Counted from the stretch's first letter, positions 31,180 to 42,025 are shown. The stretch: DNA of 64,000 nucleotides from Picocystis sp. L7 (GCA_020975725.1 QXJR01000012.1:523501-587500); one strand, 5' to 3'. A program made the numbers and translations. The notes: a model not told the origin generated them from the sequence alone.

Positions 31180-34100
31180 ATGATTTCTGCGCGATCGTCT
31201 TCGTGTTCGCGCGTCTCTCGCATGGCGATGGCGGAGGAAGTGGAGGATCTGTCGCGTGGGATGGAGAGAATGGACACGAAAGAAGGAGAAACGGACGTCG
31301 GAGGGACGGGAGAAGGCGGAGCCGTGGGAACAGAGGTGGCGGCGCCTGCCGACGACGAGGAGAAAGAGAAGAAGAAGATGATGAAGAAAGCAGCCAAAGA
31401 AGCGAAGAAATTGGCCGCCATCGCCAAGAAAAAGGCGAAGGAGGAAGAAATGAAGGCAAACGCGGGTAAAGACAATGCCAAGAAACAGGCCGCAAAGGAA
31501 GCCGCCGAACGGAAGAAAGCCGAAAGGGAAGCAGAGGCCAAAGAAATCCAAAGACTCATCGAAATCGCCATGTCCACACCCAAAGGCGAAAAGAAGTCCA
31601 TGAGCGAGGCAATGGAGAAGGGATACCATCCACAGCTCGTCGAAGCAGCTTGGTACGACTGGTGGGAAGCATGTGGCTACTTCCAAGCCCAACCAGAATC
31701 CAACAAACCCAAGTTTGTCATGGTCATCCCACCACCCAACGTCACGGGAACGCTGCATTTAGGACATGCACTCACCGATAGCATCCAGGATGCACTGGCA
31801 CGATGGAAGCGTATGAGTGGATATGAGGTGCTGTGGCTCCCTGGGACAGACCATGCAGGTATTGCAACGCAAACTGTGGTGGAGAAGAAGCTGGCCAGAG
31901 AACAGCAAATCAGCAGGCATGATATTGGGAGGGACAACTTTTTGAAAGAGGTTTACAAATACGTGGATGATTATGGTGGCCGCATCTGTAGGCAAATGAG
32001 GAGGCTAGGTTGCTCCCTCGATTGGTCCCGTGAACGCTTCACCATGGACGACCAACTTTCTACGGCAGTAGGAGAAGCTTTCGTTCGTCTCCATAGTGAA
32101 GGGCTGATCTACCGAGAAAATAGGCTCGTGAACTGGGATTGTACCTTAAAGACGGCAATTTCAGACATTGAGGTGGATTACGTGGACGTTCCTGGGAGAA
32201 CTTTGCTCAAGGTACCAGGGTATGCTGAACCTGTTGAGTTTGGTTGCCTTACTTCATTTGCTTATCAGATTGAAGATGGAAGCGGTGAGATTGTTGTCGC
32301 CACCACCCGTATTGAAACAATGCTGGGCGATACAGCAGTGGCTGTGCACCCCGACGACGAGCGATATGAGCATTTGCACGGCAAGTATGTCATCCACCCC
32401 TTCAGTGGTAGACGTCTACCCATCATCACAGATGCCATCCTGGTAGATATGAGCTTTGGGACTGGTGCCGTGAAAATCACCCCCGCTCATGATCCTAATG
32501 ATTTTGCTACAGGCAAGAGACATCATCTCGAATTTATCAATGTATTCACAGACGATGGAGTGATCAATGAACATGGGGGCATGTTTGAAGGTCAAAAGAG
32601 GTTCGAGACGAGGGTCGCTGTCGTGGATGCCCTGAAAGAAAAAGGTCTTTACAGGGGTACTCAAGACAATCCTATGAGGCTCGGTCTTTGTTCTCGAAGC
32701 AAGGACGTGATCGAGCCCATGCTCAAACCACAATGGTGGGTGAACTGCACGGAAATGGCGGCAGAAGCGTGTAAAGCTGTGAGAGATGGGGAATTGAAGA
32801 TCATTCCCCGAGAATTCGAAGCAACTTGGTTTAGGTGGCTGGAGAACATTCGAGACTGGTGCATTTCTAGACAACTCTGGTGGGGACATCGCATACCAGC
32901 TTACTACGTGATCCTTGAAGGGGAGGAGAGCAAGACAGGAAAGCCCGGGACAACTGCTGAGCTTGTGGACCACTGGGTGTCGGGTCGGACGAGGGATGAG
33001 GCGGAGGCCAAGGCAAGGGAACTTTTCCCAGGCATTGCATTCCGTTTAGAGCAAGACGAGGATGTCTTGGACACGTGGTTTAGCAGCGGCCTTTTTCCCT
33101 TCAGTACCCTAGGCTGGCCGAATGCAACCAAGGACATGGATGCCTTCTATCCCAATAGCCTCCTGGAAACAGGGCACGATATCCTGTTTTTCTGGGTTGC
33201 TCGCATGGTGATGATGGGAATGAAGCTGACGGGTAAGATCCCATTCAATACCGTGTATTTGCACAGCATGGTCCGGGATGCTCATGGCCGTAAGATGTCT
33301 AAATCTCTGGGAAATGTTATCGATCCAGTGCAGGTGATCGAGGGCATTACGCTTGACGAGCTCCATGCAACCTTGCACACAGGAAACCTGGACCCTAAAG
33401 AGATTGCGAGGGCTACGGAAGGTCAGAAAGCAGACTTCCCCAACGGCATCCCCGAATGTGGAACAGATGCTCTGCGCATGACCCTCCTTGCCTACACATC
33501 ACAGGCCCGAGATGTCAACTTGGATATCAACCGTGTTGTTGCCTACAGGCACTGGTGCAACAAGCTTTGGAATGCGATTCGATTTGCCATGATTAACCTA
33601 GGAGAGAAATTTACCCCCCCGGTTGATTTGAACTTTTCAAAGGCCCCAATGGAGTGCAGGTGGATCCTGTCTCGGCTGAACGCTGCGGCTATACAGGTTA
33701 ACACGGCCCTCTCGGACTACGCGTTTTCTGACGCAACCACAGCATTGTACAATTTTTGGCAGTATGAGCTGTGCGATGTTTTCATCGAACTCATGAAGCC
33801 AACACTAGCACTAGAGGATTCAGAGGAAAACAATGCGCGGAAGCAGCTCACCAGAGAATCTCTTTGGTGCTGCCTGGAAAGCGGCTTGCGTTTGTTGCAT
33901 CCATTCATGCCCTATGTGACAGAAGAGCTTTGGCAGAGGTTGCCCAAGTCAGAAGCCATGTTAAGCCTGGAATCGCTGGCAATGGCACCTTATCCTCAAG
34001 AGAACAGCTCCCGCGAGGACAGGGTTGCAGAGGAGGAAATGCGCATCCTGGATGCCGTGGTGAGGGCAGCCAGAAGTATTCGGTCAAACTACGGTCTGAC

Positions 34101-34512
34101 GAAGCAAAGACCCTCTCTGTATCTACTGACCCGTGCTGAGGGGGTTGGAAAGGTGGTGAGTAGGAATGCAACAGTCGTCACGACGCTCAGCTCTTCATCT
34201 GAGGTTGTGGTTGTCGACGATGCGTCCAAAATCCCACCGGGCTGCGCAGTGGAGATCGTCAACGAGTCCTCCAGCGTGTACCTCCTATTGACCGGTGTGA
34301 TCAACCCGGCTGAAGAGTGTACAAAGATGGAGAAGAAAATAACATTTATCCAGGAGCAGGTGTATGCCCTCCAGGCCAGAATGGCTGCACCAGGATACGA
34401 GGCCAAGGTTCCTGATTGGCTCCAGAAAGAGAATCGAGAGAAGTTGCAGCGCCTGACAGGAGAGCAGGAGTCTGCCACCAATGCGCTGGCAGAGATCCAG
34501 AAGCTGGTGTGA
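31180..34512 (+). CDS. VARS: Valyl-tRNA synthetase, possible dual-targeted form
   Basis: Class Ia synthetase. The signature NVTGTLHLGHAL (HIGH motif) and RKMSKSLGN (KMSKS) are intact, as are the editing-domain threonine-rich VATTRIETMLGDTAVAVHP and the C-terminal anticodon and coiled-coil regions. From 31222 (MAMAEEVEDL) it is 1096 aa with an eukaryote-type Lys/Glu-rich N-terminal extension. An in-frame ATG at 31180 adds MISARSSSCSRVSR, rich in Arg and Ser without acids, as in a mitochondrial presequence. Plant ValRS is known to make two forms from one gene in this way. The frame is open even further upstream, but that part looks non-coding. It is intronless. Confidence 0.93.
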   Translation: MISARSSSCSRVSRMAMAEEVEDLSRGMERMDTKEGETDVGGTGEGGAVGTEVAAPADDEEKEKKKMMKKAAKEAKKLAAIAKKKAKEEEMKANAGKDNAKKQAAKEAAERKKAEREAEAKEIQRLIEIAMSTPKGEKKSMSEAMEKGYHPQLVEAAWYDWWEACGYFQAQPESNKPKFVMVIPPPNVTGTLHLGHALTDSIQDALARWKRMSGYEVLWLPGTDHAGIATQTVVEKKLAREQQISRHDIGRDNFLKEVYKYVDDYGGRICRQMRRLGCSLDWSRERFTMDDQLSTAVGEAFVRLHSEGLIYRENRLVNWDCTLKTAISDIEVDYVDVPGRTLLKVPGYAEPVEFGCLTSFAYQIEDGSGEIVVATTRIETMLGDTAVAVHPDDERYEHLHGKYVIHPFSGRRLPIITDAILVDMSFGTGAVKITPAHDPNDFATGKRHHLEFINVFTDDGVINEHGGMFEGQKRFETRVAVVDALKEKGLYRGTQDNPMRLGLCSRSKDVIEPMLKPQWWVNCTEMAAEACKAVRDGELKIIPREFEATWFRWLENIRDWCISRQLWWGHRIPAYYVILEGEESKTGKPGTTAELVDHWVSGRTRDEAEAKARELFPGIAFRLEQDEDVLDTWFSSGLFPFSTLGWPNATKDMDAFYPNSLLETGHDILFFWVARMVMMGMKLTGKIPFNTVYLHSMVRDAHGRKMSKSLGNVIDPVQVIEGITLDELHATLHTGNLDPKEIARATEGQKADFPNGIPECGTDALRMTLLAYTSQARDVNLDINRVVAYRHWCNKLWNAIRFAMINLGEKFTPPVDLNFSKAPMECRWILSRLNAAAIQVNTALSDYAFSDATTALYNFWQYELCDVFIELMKPTLALEDSEENNARKQLTRESLWCCLESGLRLLHPFMPYVTEELWQRLPKSEAMLSLESLAMAPYPQENSSREDRVAEEEMRILDAVVRAARSIRSNYGLTKQRPSLYLLTRAEGVGKVVSRNATVVTTLSSSSEVVVVDDASKIPPGCAVEIVNESSSVYLLLTGVINPAEECTKMEKKITFIQEQVYALQARMAAPGYEAKVPDWLQKENREKLQRLTGEQESATNALAEIQKLV

Positions 34513-35564
34513 GCTTCCCACCTCTCTGCATCATTCAATTTCGACACGGCTCGTGCCTGGCTCCCCCTCTGTCCCCTCGTCCCACCTTTCGGTCCCCCTC
34601 GTTAATTCCAATAGGGTTTATAAGCGAGCGCCATTGGCACCAAACCGTTAAGTCAAACATACCTCTATCTCCCACGAGACCAAATGGGTTGTAAGCGTGT
34701 ATCCTGACACTCAAAACACCCGGAGTTGACTCTTAGTGAACGTGTCCGCGCAGTTGTAGGTGTTCCACGTGGCATTTAAATCCCTGTCATTCGCGTATCC
34801 AGAACGGTATACGAACGTTTCGGAACTCCTGATGTCGGCGAGCATCCCGTAGCAGCCGCATTTTTCGACGTGTGGCTCTCCGAAGGCGTTTCCAAGGTGA
34901 CCCCTCGCTGTGTGCATTTTTTTACGAGTCGTTGTAAAAAGAAACCGTGAGACTACGATAGCACATTCTTACAGACTTTGGCTTTTAGTTCCCAAGAAAG
35001 TGTTGTCCAAATAGCTTCGATCTCTAGCAATTCGAGTGTGCATGACCCATTCACGAAAAGCACCTCCGTAAGTTAAGACACTCCGTTTGTACTTGCCTAC
35101 GTCAACGACTCCGACTTTCCATGGTCGTCACATGCTCGTCCCTTCCCGTTGCCGTCGGTCCTGTCGACGCGGATTCGACACCGTGCAACAAGTGCTCTTC
35201 AAAACCGCACTAACTCTATTACAGAGCATTGGCCTCTTAAAACTCCCCCGCGCCGCGTTTCGTTCCACGGGGACAGGTTGGCGAGAGCGCAGCACGGGCT
35301 GCTGCCGAGCCGTCACGGACACGCTAGTTGCATCGGCTGGCAAACCGTCCAGTCCCTTTAGGGGAATCTTCTCCAGACGTCTAAACAACATGGTTGCCCA
35401 CAAACAGCCTCTGACTAACACTTTGCGAGGGGCACATCCATTTGGATACTTTACGAAAAACAAAGAGTTCTTTAAGCTCCTTACATTTACTAGGATACCA
35501 AAATATATCGTCAGAAATTCAGTCATCTGCATCAAACCCTTTCGCAGTTCGCCTGTCACACGCG
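34513..35564. other. Intergenic region of 1.05 kb, AT-richer
   Basis: No gene recognised between ValRS and ELOF1. A 68-codon minus-strand frame (34711-34917) and a 177-codon plus-strand frame (35087-35620) have no family match. The last few hundred bases are presumably the ELOF1 promoter and leader. Confidence 0.4.
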
Positions 35565-35890
35565 ATGGTGCGTCCACGTGCGAGCGCAAACGAAGGAAAG
35601 GAGAGGCGAACGGCGACTGACGTGGTGGATGGGAGGACGTGTAGGGAAAGAGAAAGTCGTCGGCGCCACCACCGCCGAAGAAACCGCAGCCGAAGCTGGA
35701 CACGGCGTTCGACTGTCCGCTCTGCAACCACGCCAAGTGCGTCACGTGCAAAATCAGCCTCGAACAAGGCGCGGGAAAGCTCGAGTGTTCCATCTGCGGT
35801 GCCACTTTCGTCTGTGCCGTGAATTCGTTGAGTGCGCCCATCGACGTGTACAGCGAATGGATCGACGCACAAGAGCAAGGGAACGATTGA
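35565..35890 (+). CDS. ELOF1: Transcription elongation factor ELOF1 (Elf1), zinc-binding
   Basis: Exon 1 is only the ATG at 35565-35567. A 77-bp intron (GTGCGT..GTGTAG, 35568-35644) follows, then exon 2 35645-35890. The product is 82 aa and begins MGKRKSSAPPPPKK, the family N-terminus. Zinc ligands are C25 and C28 (DCPLCNH) and C49 and C52 (CSICG). The end APIDVYSEWIDA is the most conserved Elf1 block. A stop in exon 2's frame just before the acceptor rules out translation from farther upstream. ELOF1 binds RNA polymerase II near downstream DNA and helps transcription through nucleosomes and transcription-coupled repair. The coding frame is missed by simple ORF scans because of its length and the ATG exon. 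Confidence 0.9.
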
Positions 35891-36786
35891 AGGAACCCGA
35901 CGCCGTAGTGGTATCGAAGGACGGTCCTGAGACTCAAGGAGGTTCAATCAAGCGATGGGTGGACCTTCAGCGTGATGAAGAGCGGTTTCGCGTTCGGAGT
36001 GTCGTAGGCAAGAGATCTGGACGTCGCGATGGCACACAGCAAGGCATTTTACCAGTGTAAAGTGCGATGCATTTGCACAACAGCTGCGGGTGTGCCAGGA
36101 TGTTCCTGACCCATCCTGGAACGTAGCTGGTGATGGGAGCGTAGGACAAGGGAGAGGAGCAATCGCGTGTGTGAAAGCATGCCACCAAGACCGATGTATC
36201 CAACACACCCAACCAACACGCAGGTTTCTTGCACGCAAGCACCCCATTTCAGCAGGGCACATGGTGGGATCCCCATCTGGTGAACCGATCAATGCGAATG
36301 GTATGGAATCACGTGCCGTTCAGTTCACTCCAGGTGTGGCGCCACCAGGGCCGTGTATGAATCCTGCTTGGAGCATCTAAGCGTGCCCGCGCCAACGCCG
36401 AGGATGGAGACGAGAACGATGGGGACAGGTCTCCAGTGGAGTTGCTTTCTGCATCGTTGGATCCGTTTCCTTGTGCTTGTCATGCACACCGTGGTGTGCG
36501 CGGTGGAGTGCAGCCCTGTCATCCAACCCCCACGTGGTGGCACACCTCGCCTGGGTCCTTCCTGTACATCCCTGTCCCGTCCACAATCGACCTGGATCCA
36601 GGTCAGACCCGCATCGCCATCCATCCCATCGGATCCATCGCCGGGTGGATCCGGGTGCGTTCCGATCAAGCACTTGGGACTGTTTCGGGGTGGAACCGGG
36701 GTGGGGCGTCCTCGAACGTGTCGTAGGTGTCGGCTTGGCCACCGACGATCCAATTTCCACTCTCCGCTTGGCAGGAAAGCGCAGCC
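35891..36786. other. Intergenic region, ELOF1 3' end to ACLA start, with a weak minus-strand frame
   Basis: No certain gene. A 52-codon minus-strand frame at 36325-36483 starts MTSTRKRIQRCRKQ and has one hydrophobic stretch (PIVLVSILGVGAGTL). It lies about 300 bp from the ACLA start, a normal distance for divergent genes here, and could be the first exon of a small membrane protein. TGTAA near 36055 may mark the ELOF1 3' end. Confidence 0.3.
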
Positions 36787-38061
36787 ATGGCGCGCAAGAA
36801 GGTGCGCGAATACGACGCCAAGCGCGTGCTGAGGGAGCAAATGAAAAGGATGTGTGACATGGACGTCCACCACCGGGCCGTGCAGGTGAAGGAAGACACG
36901 GACTGGGACCAAGTGATGTCGGACAACGACTGGTTGCATACCACCAAACTGGTGGTCAAACCAGACATGCTGTTCGGACAACGCGGGAAGAACGATCTTG
37001 TCGGACTCAATCTGGACCTGCTAGAAGCGAAGAGATTCGTCGAGGAAAGGATGAACAAGTTGGTCGTGGTCGGACAGATGAAAGGAAACGTGAACACGTT
37101 CATCGTCGAGCCTTTTATGCCACACGAGGTTGAGTATTACCTGTCGATCAACTCTAAGAGATTGGGAGATTCGATCCTGTTCTGCGAAGCAGGTGGAGTG
37201 GAAATCGAAGAAAATTGGGATCTGGTGAAGGAAATATTTGTACCCAGCGGGGAAGAACTCAGTACCGATGTGTTGGCGCCCTTGATCAACACACTGCCAC
37301 TTGCACTGAGGCCCAAGGTGGAAGCATTCATCAAGAACTGTTTTGCTGTGTTTCGAGGCGTGGATATGACTCTCCTGGAGATGAATCCGTTCACTTTGGA
37401 TGCGGGCGGCAACCCCTTTCCTTTGGACATGAGGATGGAGCTGGATGATACTGCTGCATTCAAAAACACAAAAACATGGGGTGGAATCGAATTCCCCCTG
37501 CCGTTCGGTCGAACCATGAGTCCCGCAGAGAACGCTGTGCACGAAATGGACGAAAAGACCGGTGCATCACTGAAACTCTCCATCCTGAACCCCAAGGGGA
37601 GGGTGTGGACAATGGTGGCCGGTGGCGGTGCAAGTGTCATCTATGCGGACACTGTGGGTGATTTAGGATACGCGGAGGAGCTTGGAAACTATGCCGAGTA
37701 CAGCGGAGCCCCGAGCGAAGAAGAAACACTGCAGTATGCTCGGGTGCTTTTGGATTGTGCGACCGCAAACCCAGATGGACGCGGTAGGGCCCTGTTGGTA
37801 GGAGGAGGAATTGCAAACTTCACGGATGTCGCAGCCACTTTTCGAGGGATCATCAAGGCAATGGAAGAAAAGCAGGACAAGATCAAAGCGTCGGGGATGC
37901 GGGTGTATGTTCGGCGTGGAGGGCCAAATTACATAGCTGCACTTGAGAGCATGAAGGCTTTAGGAGAGCGGACGGGCATCCCCATCGAAGTTTATGGTCC
38001 AGAAACGAACATGACTTCGATATGCAAGACTGCCATTGACTACATCCAAGCCTGTGCTTGA
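36787..38061 (+). CDS. ACLA: ATP-citrate lyase subunit A (plant type)
   Basis: 424 aa, the length of plant ACLA. It starts [21 protein letters not shown], the conserved plant N-terminus. The ATP-grasp/succinyl-CoA-synthetase beta-like domain spans residues 1-240, with [18 protein letters not shown] and [21 protein letters not shown]. The citrate-binding domain follows, with [38 protein letters not shown] and the end [13 protein letters not shown]. Plants, green algae and some other lineages split the animal enzyme into A and B subunits; the B gene (with CoA lyase and phosphohistidine) is not in this window. The complex makes cytosolic acetyl-CoA for lipids and isoprenoids. The gene is intronless. 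Confidence 0.94.
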   Translation: MARKKVREYDAKRVLREQMKRMCDMDVHHRAVQVKEDTDWDQVMSDNDWLHTTKLVVKPDMLFGQRGKNDLVGLNLDLLEAKRFVEERMNKLVVVGQMKGNVNTFIVEPFMPHEVEYYLSINSKRLGDSILFCEAGGVEIEENWDLVKEIFVPSGEELSTDVLAPLINTLPLALRPKVEAFIKNCFAVFRGVDMTLLEMNPFTLDAGGNPFPLDMRMELDDTAAFKNTKTWGGIEFPLPFGRTMSPAENAVHEMDEKTGASLKLSILNPKGRVWTMVAGGGASVIYADTVGDLGYAEELGNYAEYSGAPSEEETLQYARVLLDCATANPDGRGRALLVGGGIANFTDVAATFRGIIKAMEEKQDKIKASGMRVYVRRGGPNYIAALESMKALGERTGIPIEVYGPETNMTSICKTAIDYIQACA

Positions 38062-38758
38062 TCCTGGAAAGGCACTGCCATGTTTGGTGGCAGGATCACG
38101 AGAGCATTGTCGCAAGTCGTTTGTGACCGCGAAATAGATCAATCAACTGGTAAGCCGAGCTTGAATTTGTCGCTTTATCTTGGCTGGAGTACCTGATCTG
38201 TTTGCGCAACACTGTTGTAATGGACCACCCGTTTTTGAGCTGGCGCGTGCTCTGAGGGTACAGCTAACTGTTGGCAGAAAGCTGAGTACTTGAACACGGG
38301 GACGAACCCTTGCCCATCACGCGTGTCCCAAGTTTTGCATTGGTTGCGGATGAGTACGAGTGCTCTCTTCGAGACTTCCTTTGAACCCATCTCTTTGACT
38401 TCATCCCATCCGTCCGGCTCATACCAGTGGAATTTCCAAGCCCCGGGTGATCACACATGTAAGATGGTTCACCTCTACTCTCTGGAACGCACCACTGCAT
38501 TGGTGCTGTGATGGTACTGGAGGCATGTTTCCATGCTTGAGGCTTCCTTTCAAACCTTTCAGTGCCGTGTTCCATCGATCTCCCTTTCACCGGCAGATCG
38601 AACCGGGTTCGACCTTCGATCAGTCCCGTTTGACGGCCCTTTCAGAGAGCCTTTTGTCCCGGGTAGAAAGGAGGGACGGTGAGAAGGGATCGTGTGAACG
38701 ACCCTTCGCGCGACATTGCGACGCGACAACGTTGCTTCGTACGACGAAGTGGACCTCG
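38062..38758. other. Intergenic region, ACLA to TMEM18
   Basis: About 700 bp with no recognised gene. AT-richer first half, then a GC-rich part with CATCGATCTCC and TTCGACCTTCGATC motifs (38575-38625) upstream of TMEM18, like other promoters in this window. Confidence 0.4.
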
Positions 38759-39274
38759 ATGGAGAATGGAGGCGCATTCGCGGGACTGGAGGAACTTCAG
38801 ACGGTCTCCCAGGATCTGATGCAGCAGATCCGTGAGAAGATGCGAGAAGGACTGGATCCAAAGGCGTTCTACGATGACGTGATGCATTTCGTGCACTCGG
38901 TGCGTTGGAGCGAACCGTGGCTGATTGGACTGATCTCGATGGAAATATTGCTTGCGACAGTCGTCGTGACTACCAGGAAGAGGTTGAACGCACAAACATT
39001 CCTCTTCTTCCTCATCTTCGTCATGGTCTACTGGGCCGAGAACATCAACACGTTCTTGGATCGGCACTGGAAGAAGTTCGCCACCCAAGCGTACTTCGAC
39101 CGCACGGGACTCTTCCTCTCGGTCATGTACTCAGGACCGATGCTCTTGATGATGATCTTCATCATCATCAACAATCTTATCCAGATGGTGAAGATGATGG
39201 TGAAGGTGAAGCGCATGGAACTTAGGCACAAAGCCATCCATGCGAACAAGAAAAAGGACAAGAAGAGAGAATAG
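38759..39274 (+). CDS. TMEM18: TMEM18 family nuclear-envelope membrane protein
   Basis: 171 aa from 38759. The order is a soluble N-terminus with FYDDVMHFVHSVRWSEPWLI (the family signature), then hydrophobic segments LIGLISMEILLATVVVT, TFLFFLIFVMVYWAENIN and FLSVMYSGPMLLMMIFIII. The C-terminus is basic and coiled-coil-like (MELRHKAIHANKKKDKKRE), a DNA-binding or nuclear retention tail in animals. WAENINTFLDRHWKKFATQAYFD matches in two adjoining pieces (WAENIN; HWKKFATQ). The function is poorly known. It converges with LCB1, only 40 bp between stops. A longer upstream frame is not supported. Confidence 0.88.
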   Translation: MENGGAFAGLEELQTVSQDLMQQIREKMREGLDPKAFYDDVMHFVHSVRWSEPWLIGLISMEILLATVVVTTRKRLNAQTFLFFLIFVMVYWAENINTFLDRHWKKFATQAYFDRTGLFLSVMYSGPMLLMMIFIIINNLIQMVKMMVKVKRMELRHKAIHANKKKDKKRE

Positions 39275-39314
39275 GCAACTTCAAACGAAGATGGAGGCAA
39301 ATGCTTGCATGCCT

Positions 39315-40920
39315 TTACATGGGCAATACCTCCCGGGCAACCCTTCGGAGAGAGGTTGCTGTGTATGCGATGTCTTGAAGAGTGTGACTGGAGGTCACGA
39401 CAATCTTCAGACTCGGCACCCCGTGCTTCCTATCCAGGTGTGAAAACTTATTGACTACCAGGAGAATGTCGTGCTTGGAAAGCAAATCGTCGCAAATCTG
39501 CTGCAGCATTTGCTGCTTCTCCTCCTCAGTCGCTCCCTGCTCGTCCAGGTGGAGGAATGCCAGGGGGGACAAGGGGTCTCCGGACAGCCTGAGCTTTGGA
39601 TGAACATTGAGGAAGTGCATCCTCATTGCGGCAATGTTTTCCTTGAGATCTTTCATTAGGTTTTCTCTACTGTGTTGCAGAACCTGGAGTGCTGCTACTC
39701 CTGCAGCTGCCAAGTAAGGCGGTAAGGATGCGGAGAAACAATACCCCACCCCACTCAGCCTCTGATGGTCAACAACTTCATTTGTGCCACAGCAGAAGCC
39801 CCCCACCGAGCCCAGCGTGTTGCCAAGGCTTGCTGTAATTATTTCTATTCTGGAAGGGTCGATCCCAAAGTGTTCAGCTGCACCACGACCTGTTTTTCCG
39901 AGCACGCCAAAGGACACACTTTCGTCCACTAGGATCCTGAACTTGTATTTTTCTTTCAGCTCCATGATCTTGTCCAGGCATGTTAGGTCTCCATTTTGGC
40001 TGCAGATGCCTTCGACCACGATGAAGCGTTTGTTGAGTCGCTTCCGGCCAGATTTCTTTCCTTCTTCAACAATTTCCTTCAGTTTCGTTTCCAAGTCTTC
40101 CATATCGTTGTGTCGAAAGTACTTCACAGCACTCCTGGAAAGCGTGCACCCGTTCTTGATCCCCCAGTTGCAGGTTTGGTCGCAGACGATGGCATCTCCC
40201 CTTTTGCAGAAGGCCGGTATGGTGCTGGCTGCGGTGGCCAAGTCGTACGAATAGAGGATGGATTCATCTGTCTTCATGAACGCAGCGATTTTTTCTTCCA
40301 GCTCCAAGTGGACGTCGATCGTCCCGTAGAATCCCCTAGGTCCGCACGATCCACACCCATACTTTTCAATGGCTTTTTTCGCGGCAATTCTCACTTCTTC
40401 TCGATCCTGCATGCCCAAGAAGTTGGTCTGTGCGAAATTCTTCACCACCCCTCCTTTCACGGTGCAGGTGGCTCCGCTCTCTCTGCAGGGCAGGTGTTCG
40501 ACGGTCAGCAACGTTTCGTTTTTCGGCGCGTTTCGCCAGGCCTTTTCGCACTTGGATCGTCACGTACGAGGACAGCACGGGCGGATGGAGCTCTTTTTGC
40601 CACGCTTTGAGCGGCGGACAGAGCGGTTCCGGCGTCCATTCCTCGCACAGCTGTTCCACTTCCTGCGTTCGTTGCACGTCCTCGAGGGGTCAGCCATCCT
40701 CCGTCCGTCCGTCCATCCCTTCCACATGCACGCCTTGTTTCTCGTTCCACAAACGGACCTCTTCTGTGAGCGGTTTGCTTCTCCTTGGCTTGTACTGTTT
40801 CTGGAGGATCAGCACGGCAATGGCCGCCACCAGCACCGTCTCCACGATCAGGTGGACGTTGTGTGCCAGCACTTCCAGCACGGCTTCCACCTCCTCGGCG
40901 CTGCGAGGCAGGAGGAGCAT
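39315..40920 (-). CDS. LCB1: Serine palmitoyltransferase subunit LCB1
   Basis: Three exons: 40920-40759, 40662-40568 and 40482-39315, giving 474 aa. Introns are 96 bp (GTCCGT..CGCAG) and 85 bp (GTACGT..TGCAG), and both phases agree. Exon 1 holds the membrane helix (HLIVETVLVAAIAVLIL). Joining exons makes PLTEEEVEQLCEEWTPEPL, the LCB1 signature. The aminotransferase-like core has GSCGPRGFYGTIDVHLELE, ILVDESVSFGVLGKTGRG and TASLGNTLGSVGGFC. As in other LCB1 subunits, the PLP-binding lysine is absent; LCB2 supplies it. The ER heterodimer condenses serine with palmitoyl-CoA, the first step of sphingolipid synthesis. Confidence 0.93.
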
Positions 40921-41278
40921 GGCTTCCCCTCCCGATCCGCCCCTCCAGGAGCGTCCACGAAGGCGTGTGCCACGAAGGATTCCTTCCCGCGCCTGGTGCG
41001 ACGATGCCGAAGAGGCGAGACGAGGGAACACGTCCTGCCACGTCCATCGCATCCTTCCCACCAAGCTATCGATCCAACAGTCGAGATCTATGCCCCTCTC
41101 TATCGAGATCTTCGCCCGAGGGGAAAGGGGCCCCGAAGACCGGTCCTGGGCGCGAAGCCTCCCGACCCCCCCTCTCCATGCTATCGATCCAACGATCGAG
41201 ATCTCTTCGTCTCTCCATCGAGATCTCTGCCCGAAGGGATCGAGAGCTTCGAAACGCCAGTCGCCAGACGAACGGAGG
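40921..41278. promoter_or_regulatory. Divergent promoter LCB1 / AAGAB with a duplicated 60-bp block
   Basis: Two similar blocks, about 41065-41124 and 41179-41238, each read GCTATCGATCCAAC, then TCGAGATCT, then a second ATCGAGATCT and CTGCCCGA-like ends. They lie in the same orientation 114 bp apart. This is the densest cluster of the ATCGAGATC motif that recurs at gene starts in this window. Confidence 0.5.
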
Positions 41279-42025
41279 ATGGAGGCGAAAGTGGCCGTGC
41301 TCGGCGAAGATGCGGAGCTGGCGAAGCGATTCGCGCGTCACCTGGGCGTGGAAGACACGGCAGAAGGGAGATGGACCATCGACAACGAGTATTACGTCGC
41401 AAAAACGCGAGTGGTCGTCTCGGAAGTCCTCGATGCAGGACCGATCGTGCGAGACGCCAAAGCCATCGTGCTTGTCTTCGAAGGAGGAAAGAAAGGAAGC
41501 TTCCAGGAAATCAAGCAGGCGTACGAATCTTGGGAAGGACAAATCGACGCAGACGTACGGCTGTGCGTGTGTCACGTCGGACCGGAATCCAACCGAGAGC
41601 ACGAGGAGGAACTCCACTGGTGCGTGGACGCTGGTTTCGAGCTCGTGTTTGCCGCCATTGGAGAAAGAGAGAGAGACGAGGCACTCCATCGAGAAGACGA
41701 AGGATGCTCGGGTGTGGAACGGGTCAGAATAGCACTCGCGTCCGAATCGTGGCCCGGCATGCAGCGAAAGCCTAGAGCGGGGCCGGAAGGACAAGGTAGG
41801 AAGGACAACCTGGAACAGGAAGACACGCGACAAGAGTTTGGAAGGGAAGGGAATGAGGCAGAAGAGGAAGACGATCCATTGATGGATATGGAAGCCATGA
41901 TTCGGAAGATACGTTCCGCCAAAGATACCAGCGCCAACAAGTCCGACGACGAACGCAGGAAAGAGGCCGAAGAGATGGTGTACAGCCTGATGTCACTGAT
42001 GGGCCTGGATGCGGACGAAGCCTGA
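41279..42025 (+). CDS. AAGAB: Alpha/gamma-adaptin-binding protein p34 (AAGAB)-like
   Basis: 248 aa from 41279 (MEAKVAVLGEDAELAKRF). The N-terminal half is a small-GTPase-like fold without nucleotide motifs, with WTIDNEYYVAKTRVVV, IVLVFEGGKKGS and HWCVDAGFELVFAA, matching the p34 family. The C-terminal part is acidic, then has PLMDMEAMIRKIRSAKDTS and RRKEAEEMVYSLMSLMG, the conserved p34 tail. AAGAB chaperones assembly of AP-1 and AP-2 clathrin adaptors in the cytosol. The frame is open upstream to 40430, but that sequence is promoter and antisense to LCB1. It is intronless and converges with MTG1, 114 bp between stops. Confidence 0.8.
   Translation: MEAKVAVLGEDAELAKRFARHLGVEDTAEGRWTIDNEYYVAKTRVVVSEVLDAGPIVRDAKAIVLVFEGGKKGSFQEIKQAYESWEGQIDADVRLCVCHVGPESNREHEEELHWCVDAGFELVFAAIGERERDEALHREDEGCSGVERVRIALASESWPGMQRKPRAGPEGQGRKDNLEQEDTRQEFGREGNEAEEEDDPLMDMEAMIRKIRSAKDTSANKSDDERRKEAEEMVYSLMSLMGLDADEA

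Noticed and set aside
34711-34917. 68-codon minus-strand frame after ValRS
   Set aside because: No recognised domain, no splice context; could be chance.
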